Below are positions 55,978-64,000 of a DNA stretch of 64,000 nt, one piece after another. The translations under genes and the position numbers were made by a program. Source of the DNA: Peribolospora baueri (lineage: Eukaryota; Basidiomycota; Peribolosporomycetes; Peribolosporales; Peribolosporaceae); assembly GCA_029717555.1 (NCBI GenBank), contig JAMDHS010000095.1, forward strand, positions 1 through 64,000, written 5' to 3'. Every line of letters starts with the position of its first letter. Within the stretch, counting starts at the first letter, position 1. The notes below the pieces were generated by a model. It ran no database searches and was not told where the DNA came from. It saw nothing but the letters and a program-made list of their open reading frames with translations.

Positions 55978-58144
55978 ATGGCCTTCCGGCCAGCCACGCC
56001 AGGGACGATCCTGAGCCTGGCAGCCGCCGTCCTCCTCCTCATCGTCACCCTCTCCGTCCCCTACCTCAAGTCCGTTTACTTCCTCACCGCCTCCGTCTCC
56101 GCCTCCCACGGCGTCCAGGGCGTCAACGACGCAACGTTCGGCGTCTTTGGCTATTGTGTCGGCAACACCTGCTCCAACAGCACACTCGGATACGAATTCA
56201 GTGAGCCCGCGGAAAGAATAAGGACGATAAGCGCAACATCCTCCGTCCCGCCTTCCCGTTCACTCACTCACCGCTTCTCCATTCCCCTCCAGATCCCAAC
56301 TCTCTCCTCGGCCTCGACGGCTTCATCCACATACCCACCGTCCTCGTCAAATGGCTCACCTACGCTCTCGTTCTCCACCCCGTCGGTCAGTCCGAGTCCT
56401 GTCCTTGTCCGAGCGCGCCTCGTGTTCTCACCACCGAGGAACCCCGCTTCCCTTCTTCTTTTCTGGGCCCACAGCCCTCGGAGTGGCGGCGCTCGCCTTC
56501 ATCGTCGGCCTCCTCGCCCACTTCCGTGAAATGTCCGGCTCGTGCTTCACCTCGTGCCTCTCTTCTCTCGCCGCTACTCTCACCCTCGTCGCCTTTGGCT
56601 TCGACCTCGCCCTCTTCGTCATCGCCGAGAAGCGCATCAATTCAGTACATGGCGCCTCGGCGTCGCTCGGTAACGCCCTCTGGCTCACCCTCGTCGCCTG
56701 GATCCTCCTCTTTCTCGCCGGCTTCAGCTTTTGTTGCAGTAGATGCTCCTCTCGTAGGAGAGGTCCCAGAGGCCACGATCGGCCCTCCAACTTTTCCTCC
56801 GGCCCCGCTCCCCTCCCCGCCAGCGTGGGCGCCATGGGCGGCGAGTCGTACGCGGACCAAATGCGCATGGACGCCATCCGAGCGGAGAACGACCGCAAGC
56901 GCCGGCAGGCCAACTCCACCTCCGACTCGCTGCCCAAGTTTGCCGAGTACGAGGTGGAGAGCATACCGCTCCGAGCGGCGGACATGAACGAGGACGTATG
57001 GGCGGACGACCACCATGGCCACTTGGCTTACTCGGACGTCGGAGCAGGAGGAGGAGGCCTTTACAGGGACGGCAGCGTCGTCCCTGGCGTCGGCGCCGGC
57101 TACGGTCGTCGACCGACCCAACGTGGCGGCGGCGCCATGGCTGGCCTCGCCGGCGCCGCCGGACCGGGCATGGGCGTGGGCATGTACGATCAACCGTACC
57201 ACCCGCCGGTCGTCATCGGCGGGCCGGCTCATCCTGTGCCCCCTGGAAGAGCCGGCTACGGCGCCCACGGCCAGTCATCCTCTTCCATCTCCGCTCCGGG
57301 AGCTGCCTTTTTCAACGCCTCGCAAGTCGGCTCAGAGTACGACGGCTCCGGCTCCGGCGTCGGCATCGGCGCTCACTCTGACGGTCCTTACCCCTCTCAT
57401 CCTGGCGGCCCTTCCCACCACGACTACTCGGACCTTGCGGCAGCTGCCGGAGTCGGCGCCGCAGGAGCAGCGGCCGCTGCTGGAGGAGGCGGCGGCGGGC
57501 CGGTGACGTACGAGAACGACGGCATGTACGTCGTCCATCACCAAATACCCTCTTCCTCCGCCTCTGCGTACGCCTACCCGAACCCATCCGACGCTCAGGG
57601 AGGACAAGGGCTAGGGCACGAACACGAAAACAACGGACACGAGCAAGACATCTCCGCACTCTCCATGCCCTCCTACCCCTCTTACCAACCCTCCCCATCC
57701 GCCCCAGGTCAAGCCGGAGCAGGGGCGGGCTCATCGAAAGCTAGGAGGCTTAGCAAAGGCGCTCTGCCGATGCTGCCGTCTACGGGGATACAGTATAACG
57801 GCGCGAGTGGAGGGACTTTTGATGACGGTTTTGGTCTCCTCTCCGCAGGCGGTTCGGGTGCGGGCGCGGATGTGGGTGTGGGTGGAGGAGGAGGCCCACC
57901 ACCACCAGAGAAAGCGGGAGGCGCCATCGGCGGCCCATCCTCTTCCCTTTCCCCTTCCACCACGGGCGCGGGTGGGGGCGCTTTGTCGGCCTCGCCACCG
58001 TCGTATACGAGCCACGATGGTCAGCGCGGTTTGCCGGCCTTACCAGGACAAGGGCCGGGACAAGGACTAGGACAAGGACAGGGACAAGGACAGGGACAAG
58101 GCGGGGGAGGGTATCCGAACGACAAGGAATCGAGGATGTATTGA
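55978..58144 (+). CDS. PalI/Rim9-type four-span membrane protein
   Basis: SUR7/PalI family. PalI/Rim9 helps the plasma-membrane pH sensor PalH/Rim21 in fungal alkaline-pH signalling; basidiomycete function is inferred. Exons are 55978-56200, 56293-56385 and 56475-58144, in phase, 661 residues. Four hydrophobic spans are visible: about residues 10-30 (ILSLAAAVLLLIVTLSVPYL), 106-122 (ALGVAALAFIVGLLAHF), 137-157 (LAATLTLVAFGFDLALFVIA) and 176-196 (LWLTLVAWILLFLAGFSFCC). The loop after span 1 has the family's FGVFGYCVGNTC cysteine pair (G-x-W/F-G-Y-C type). A basic CSRCSSRRRG patch marks the cytosolic side. The last 450 residues are Gly/Ala/Ser/Pro-rich with a GQ-type repeat near the end, typical of PalI tails. 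Whether this is PalI or another SUR7-like protein cannot be settled by eye. Confidence 0.82.
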
Positions 58145-58587
58145 TCTCCCGGTCGTGCCGTCTCTCGCGGCGCTGGCTCATCCTCGCCCTCGTCCTTATT
58201 CGTCCTTCCTTCCTTCCTTCTTCCCGACCGACCGACCGACTACCCTCTCCATCGCGTCCACCACCACCACCACAAACCAAAACGCTCTCGCTCGCCCCGC
58301 ATCCGATTGGGACCAGATCCAGATCCAGATCCGGATTCCGATTCCGATTTCCACTCCCCTTCCATGCACACGGACAATTTCTTTCTCCCTCCCTTCCCTT
58401 CCTTTGCTTGCTGTATCTAGTCCCCGACAACGTACCCCTCCCATTTCCATTCCCATTCCCCATACCTCCTCCTCCTCTTCTTCTTCTTTTTCTTCTTCTT
58501 CGTCCTATCCCCCTCCTCCTCCCCTCCTCTCCTCCCCTCCTCCTCCCCTCCTCGCCTCTCGCCCCTCATCCCCTTGTAGAATACTGG

Positions 58588-58630
58588 ACGTACGTCCGTC
58601 GGTACATAGGCGTACGTCCGCCGGTACATA
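58588..58630. repeat. Tandem copy of a GTACGTCCGYCGGTACATAG unit
   Basis: Two adjacent copies of about 21 bases that differ at one or two positions. Each unit contains a short inverted pair (GTAC...GTAC). Confidence 0.75.
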
Positions 58631-58871
58631 GTAAACCGCGGACACGACACGCTCGAGCCGTGCGAGCCGCGCGTGGATACGATTACGATGTCCATTTTGC
58701 TGACTGTGTGCTCTTTTGAAAAACACGGTGAAAAAAGAGACGAGCGAGTCGCCGAGCTTGTCTCTCGCTCCGCATCCCGCCGTCGTCTGTCCCTTGCGCC
58801 ATCCATGGCCGCCACAAAAAAAAAAAACCATGGACATTGCACAAGCACAAACATACGTACACACGAACACA

Positions 58872-58912
58872 GGACAGACAGACAGATAGACAGACAGACA
58901 GACAGACAGAGA
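58872..58912. repeat. GACA/GATA tetranucleotide repeat
   Basis: About ten GACA units with one GATA variant. Confidence 0.8.
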
Positions 58913-59518
58913 CGAGCTGGAGAACGTGGACGAGAGGGGAAAGAACGGGACGAGAGGGGAATGCGGGAATAGCGCGAGATGTACGAGAAAAAAATGACGA
59001 CTAGAAGAGAATGGCCCTCTCGCGGAGGACAGAAGGAGGAAAGAGATTGTGCTACGAGCGGCGAAACGATATTGTACAAGCTCAACAATGAGCAAAGGGG
59101 ACGTGGGGTCGGACCTACGTCGGATGGGAACGTCCAGGCGGACGGTCATCGACACGGAGCTAGAGGGCGGCCGACCAAGAAGACGAGATGGCGATAGACA
59201 GATAATGCGCGAACGACAAAAAAAAAAAAGAAAAAAAAAAAAGAAGGAAAAAAGGACGAGAAACCAGGGAAGGAAGATGACACGTCGCCCGCAAAACTAC
59301 GGTATGGACCGGAAGGAGAAAAGGGTATAAAATGATAGGATGCTGTAGGATACGTACTTCCCAGAGGGACGAGAGGACGAGACCGAGGGGGAGAAGGAAA
59401 GACCATGGTCGACGGAAACAGAGCCTCCGGAGCGGAGAAAGACAAGGACGAGGCTCAAAGGGGCCTCCGATAGGGTAAAAGGTACGAGCGCTGCGACCCG
59501 GTGGTACGGGCCCAGGGC

Positions 59519-62500
59519 TTAACAAGACGCGCTCTCGCGAGCTTCTCCTCTGGCCTGCGGATCGCTATCGCTAGGTGAAGCGGCAGCGCTCGCCGGCGAC
59601 TCCTTCTTGAACGGCCTGCCGAGCCGACCCTTGGGGGGCGCGCCGGCGCCGGGGGAGGGAGCAGGGCTGGAAGGGCGGGTGACGCTGTATCGCTTACCCA
59701 TCTTGGCCGTGCTGGCCAGGCGAGTGGCCTCGGCGATAGCTCTCTCGTCCCGTGCCTTGTCCGAGAGGTAGAAGAAGTGGTCCGCCGGCGAGGGGGGCAC
59801 GAGGGTGTAAGAGGGACGAGTGGGCGAGGAGACCTGTGAGAGGTAGTAGGCTAAGGACGGAAGACCGGCGCCGCGTTCGCCTGCGTCATCCTCGTCGTCG
59901 TCGGACGACTCGCCGTCGTTAAGTTCGAACAGAGACTGGCCCCAGCGACGCCTCAGCTCCTTTCGAAGCTCCTTCTCTCGCCGACGCTGCAGCCGATCGA
60001 GCTCATCCTCGTCCGCCGCGCTGTCGCGATAGCCAAACTTGCCCAAGCCGGCCTGACCCCAGATGCCGCTGCCGAGGCCTGAGGCGCCGGTGAGACGGAG
60101 CTTACGCTGCTCCTCGCGCTGGGCCTCTTCGGCCAGGCGGCGCATGCTCTCAGCGTGTTCCCAGCGCTCGTCCTCATCCTCGGAGAGGGAGGCGACGATC
60201 ACCTCGTCCAGGGGATCGGAACCGAGGCCGAGGATCGAGGGTGTCTGCACACCGGACAGGCCGAGGCTCGCCTGCGAGCTCACGCTGCCGTCCAGCGACG
60301 ACGAGGCGATCTGCGCCAGGGAACGACGGCGTGCGACCTCGATCTCGACGAAGCACTCGTCACACACTCTAGCGCGCACGGCACACAAGGGCAGCGGTCT
60401 GAAGGACGATGCATAGCTCCTCGTCGCCGCTGCCCGAGGCACTTCATCGGACGGGACGGGGGGCATAATGACGGTGCAACCCTGGTCGCTAAAGGCATTG
60501 CGGCTCATCGCTATGGACGACGTGCTGGCGCTGTTGGACGAGGTGGTCGTGGAGGACTCTGTCGGGCTCCCGCCGATCGCGCCGCCGCCCCTCGCCGCCG
60601 ACGCCCATGGAAGGTGGCCCAAGGCGCTCCTCAGCGTATCACTCCAGCCGTGCTTGACCTGACCGGCAGCGGCCTTGGTGGTGGGCGGCGGCGGTGCAGT
60701 GCTCCCGAACGAGGCCGCCCTGCGGGGACTGGACACGATGGCGGACAGACGATCGAACGCGAGACTAGACCCGGACCCGGACCCCGATCGCGACCCGGAC
60801 GCGGCCGAGCCACCCTCATCTTCGCAGGTGACGCCAGGGAGGCCGGCGGACGGGACCGAGCCGGTGGGAAGCTTGATCTGGTCAGGAGAGGAAGAAAGCG
60901 ATGGCCGGTATCCGGGGGCGCCGGGGATCGGTACGGACGGTGTGACCGCACCAGGCTCGGGCTCGAGCTCGGGCTCTTCGTCGTACAGCACCGTCTCATC
61001 GCTCTCATCGCCGCTCTCCTCTGCCAACGCGACAGCCACATCGGGAGGGACGTCGTCGTCTCCGACAGCCGGAGGCGCGTCGGGCCCGTCGTAGACCACA
61101 ACGTTCCTGGTGGGGACGCTCGTCTTGAAGCTACGCCGGCTCCGGCTCCGGCTCCTGCTGCGCGCCTTGACCTCTTCTTTCGAGGGCATCCGGTTGCTCG
61201 ACCTGCGGCGCGAAGCGGCGAGACGCGCATGAGACGGACCCGCAGGGTCGCCGAGACGGACCAAGCCAGAGACGTGCGAGATCGAGCGACGAATGTCGGC
61301 TCGCGGAGCCGGCCTTCCGTCGCCCCGCTCCTGCGACGGCCGTCCGGGAACGGGTTCGGAGCGAGGAGCGGAGATGACGCCGGAAGAGTTCAGAGGGGAC
61401 TCCGCGCCTTGCCCGGCCTTGGAGATGCCGATCGGACCGGCTCCTGTGCGGTCGCGCGAGGGTTCCGAGGCTGAACACGACGGCGGGCCGTCGACGCCCA
61501 CGGCGCTGTCGACGTTCCAGGGCCGCTGCTCGAGCCCGACCAGCTCGGCTTGACGTATGACGTCTTCGGGCACGTCGTCCTCGTCCACGAACAGCGTCGC
61601 CATCTTCGACGAGTGGTCCGAGCAGACCACGGCGCCGCACTTGCGGCAGTGGTGACGACGATAAGCTTTGAGCGATCCGCCACCGAACGGGAGGGTGAAC
61701 GTCAAGTCATCGCTCTCCCTACGTCTCCGGGTAGGCGACAAGGGCTGCAAGGGCCGTCCCTGGCCAGACGCCGGGGCCGGCTCGGTCGTAGTAGGAGAGA
61801 GAGGAGCAGAGGCGGCGGCGGAAGCGGCGGAAGCGGCGGAAGGCGACGTGCTGGCGCTCTCGATGGGCGGCAGGGTGTTCGGCAGACGTTGCTGCCGACC
61901 GACGCATGCAGAGCCGAACGACGCCGCGGGGAACGCGCTATCCGAGCCGGTGACGGAGCTATGAACGGTGGAAGCCCAAGAGTTGTGGCGCGAAAGAGGG
62001 GGCCGACTGCCGAGAGAAGACATGGTTCCCGGGGAGAGGAGGGGGGGAATGTGAGATGTTTGAGCAGCGTTCCCGGCGCCGGCGGCGCCCGGCCCGTCAC
62101 TCAAGCTTCGTTGAAGGGTGAGCCGTGGGTGAATAGGGGCAGGGACGTGGGTGCGCCTGACACCCTGAGCGGGCGGTTCGGAATGCTCGAGTGCACGCTG
62201 GCCCCCGGCCCAGCCAAGGCCGGGCACGCTGAGCCTGCCGCCGGCAAAGGAGGGGCCAAAACGGACTTGGCAAGGTTGAGCGGCGGGGAACCGATGACAG
62301 CGCGGCCTGCCATGAGCGCAGTAGGCGGCTTCGTTATCCGGCTTCCAGTGGGGGCGTGGGCAGGCGCAGGCTACGAGCTTCCAGGGCGACTGAGTGGGGA
62401 GGGACGCAAGAAGTCTCGACTCTTCCTCAAGAATAGCTTGCTCGAGAGTGGTGGCGTCGTCTCCCGGAAGGGGAACGACCAGCGACGTTGAGGTTTCAGA

Positions 62501-63930
62501 CGGAAATGATGGGGCGACGATGGCGGGAGGCTTGGGCTGGCGCTCGACGATGCTGGGCGTGTGATGCACGGGCGAAGGTGCCGGAGGGAGCGAATGCAAG
62601 GGCCGAGAGGGCGAGGGGGGCAGCGACGCCAGACTCGACGGCGAGCGCGCGAACACAAACGTCGGTTGGACGGCACAAGGCGACGAGGTACGCCTGAGCG
62701 GAGGCGCGATGACAGTGTGCGTTTCGGGGCTACCGACGGGCGCGACGGTGACGACGGCATTGGTGTGCTTGAGCTGCTTCCCCGGGAGCGAGCCGGTGAC
62801 GCCGCCGCCGCTGGGCCTGATAACGCTGGACTTGATATCAGCGGACGGGGAGCCGGCAGAAGGGGACGGATGGCAGGCAAGCAGCGAGGAGACGCCTGTG
62901 AACCGACATGACAGCATGAGAAGTTGGAAAGAAGAAAGACGGGGGAAAGAGGATGTCAGCTGGAGGGCCAATAGCAAGTCGGTGGACAAACAGGGGCTTT
63001 GGCAAGGGAAGGGAAGGGGAGGGGGAAGAATAAAATAGGGCACGCTGGAAGGGAGAGGAGGGTGGGGGGAGCGATCGCCCCGGTATCATCGCTCGCCGGG
63101 GGTGCGCGATCATCTGGCCGAGATGCGATAAGACAGACGAGGCGCGGACGGGTAAGGGGACGATCCAATGGGACCGGTCACCCGGACGGCCGTCACACGA
63201 CCAGAAGAACGACGACCATGACGACGACGGACGCGGCGAGCGACGGCGGATGGCGGATGACGGGCAAAATGAAACGAATGGGAGGGTAGGGAAGGAGGGA
63301 AGGGCAAGCAAGCATCCGGATGCGGGGGAATGAAGCCAACGGAAAGGGGCGGGGCAAGAAACAAACAATAGAGAGGGGGATGGATGGGTGGCGGGCGACA
63401 AGATGGGTGGATGGATGGCGAGTAGGATGGATGGATGAGATGGATGGATGGATGGATGGGATGGAGAGAAAGACGGATGGATGGAGACGAGCCTGAGACA
63501 CGATCGACGACCGGAGCCGACGGACGACGGACGAGACGGATGAAAACCCAAGTCGGCCGCCGTTCGTCGTGATCCATCCACCGTTGCCCAAGTCCATCTC
63601 CATCTCCACCTCCACCTCCACCTCCGCCGTCGAGAAGGAAAGCGAGACGACACAGACGACCGTAGGAAAAAGAAACAAGACAGAGAGAAATAGAGAGATA
63701 GGGAGACACTCACGTGGCCGCTTATCGCTTATCAGCCCGGAGCGCGTGGAGAGCGGGGCGGGGGCAGACGACTCGGCGCGTTTGAGTTCGTGGACGCGTG
63801 ACTCGGCGGCAACGTGAAGGTGGCGGCGGTACTGACGGTGCGGCGACAAAGGGCCGAGAGGGTCGAAAGCAGGAGCACGGTCAAAGGCGGTCTCGTCCGA
63901 TACAGGCCACGTCTGCCGGGTCATTCGCAT
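59519..63930 (-). CDS. FYVE-type zinc-finger protein with split finger
   Basis: Probable PtdIns3P-binding endosomal protein, inferred from the finger. Exons proposed are 63930-63714 and 62895-59519, in phase, 1197 residues. FYVE blocks appear in order but far apart: HWKPDNEAAYC near residue 257, YRRHHCRKCGAVVCSDHSSK near 487, and ARVCDECFVEIE near 915. RRHHCRKCG is the hallmark FYVE motif, and the Cys-to-His change in CSDH is seen in fungal FYVE relatives. Between the blocks lie about 215 and 410 low-complexity residues, with no stop and no good GT-AG pair noticed to remove them. The C-terminal part has coiled-coil-like EEAQREEQRKLRL and LDRLQRRREKELRKELRRRW. The first exon is inferred: GTGAGT at 63713 joins the acceptor at 62896 in phase, across an unusually long 818-nt intron. 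If wrong, the start would be an ATG near 62920. Confidence 0.75.
63376..63485. repeat. GGAT microsatellite within long intron
   Basis: Imperfect GGAT/GGATGGAT runs inside the 818-nt intron of the FYVE gene (62896-63713), reading CCAT/ATCC on the transcript strand. Confidence 0.8.
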
Positions 63931-64000
63931 GTTCGCCGTTTTCTCGCCGCTTTCGACCGGCGTTGGTGTCGTGGAGGCAGACGCAGACGCGTCACGGCGG

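Larger units (their letters stand above)
58145..59518. other. PalI / FYVE gene convergent region, repeat-rich
   Basis: 1.4 kb between convergent stops. It has CTTCTT and CCTCC pyrimidine tracts (58465-58560), a near-duplicate 22-base unit (58588-58630), a GACA/GATA run (58872-58912), and an A-rich stretch (59218-59245). No gene recognised. Confidence 0.5.

Overview
The window looks like nuclear chromosome of a basidiomycete fungus, most likely a GC-rich red yeast of the Rhodotorula/Sporobolomyces type (Pucciniomycotina, Microbotryomycetes). The evidence is the GC-rich sequence with strong C/G third positions, the many short GT-AG introns (mostly 50-200 nt), first exons as short as 4-19 nt, and a purely fungal gene set. 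The taxon is inferred; I could not search a database. I see no mobile element, viral fossil, rRNA, tRNA or CRISPR array.

Layout. At 0.9-3.1 kb (-) is an F-box/leucine-rich-repeat-like protein. At 4.2-7.0 kb (-) is a 942-residue Pho80/Pcl-type cyclin in one exon. Upstream of it lies a 9.5 kb stretch (7046-16508) without a recognisable gene, full of short tandem repeats and holding one coding-like fragment. Then come ITPase HAM1 (16.5-17.8 kb, +), a DUF2415-like WD-repeat protein (19.2-22.1 kb, -), the nuclease scaffold SLX4 (22.6-25.2 kb, +), cytochrome oxidase assembly factor COA3 (25.6-26.0 kb, -), Smc5/6 kleisin NSE4 (26.3-28.2 kb, +) and ribosomal protein RPS8 (28.6-29.8 kb, +). Next are a DOCK-family exchange factor DCK1 (30.5-37.6 kb, -), pantetheine-phosphate adenylyltransferase CAB4 (38.3-39.7 kb, -) and an RSC1/RSC2-like bromodomain-BAH protein with 12 exons (40.5-45.0 kb, -). 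These are followed by a PXA-domain protein (45.6-47.3 kb, +), proteasome regulator PI31 (47.7-49.2 kb, +), a PHD-finger protein (49.7-54.6 kb, -), a PalI/Rim9-type four-span membrane protein (56.0-58.1 kb, +) and a FYVE-finger protein (59.5-63.9 kb, -).

Gene models were built by reading splice sites and checking that exon lengths keep phase. For F-box, HAM1, WD-repeat, SLX4, COA3, NSE4, RPS8, DCK1, CAB4, RSC, PXA, PI31, PHD, PalI and FYVE the exon sums are multiples of three. Exon ends may still be off by a base where I misread a line.

The genes are unrelated housekeeping and regulatory genes, not a cluster. Loose themes are genome stability (SLX4, NSE4, HAM1), chromatin (RSC, PHD) and signalling (DCK1, PalI, cyclin). 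The most interesting signals are a FYVE finger whose zinc-ligand blocks are spread over about 670 residues; telomere-repeat-like TTAGGG motifs in three promoters, one as an 11-bp inverted repeat; the 9.5 kb gene-poor region; and a G-rich repeat inside the intron that gates the PHD finger.
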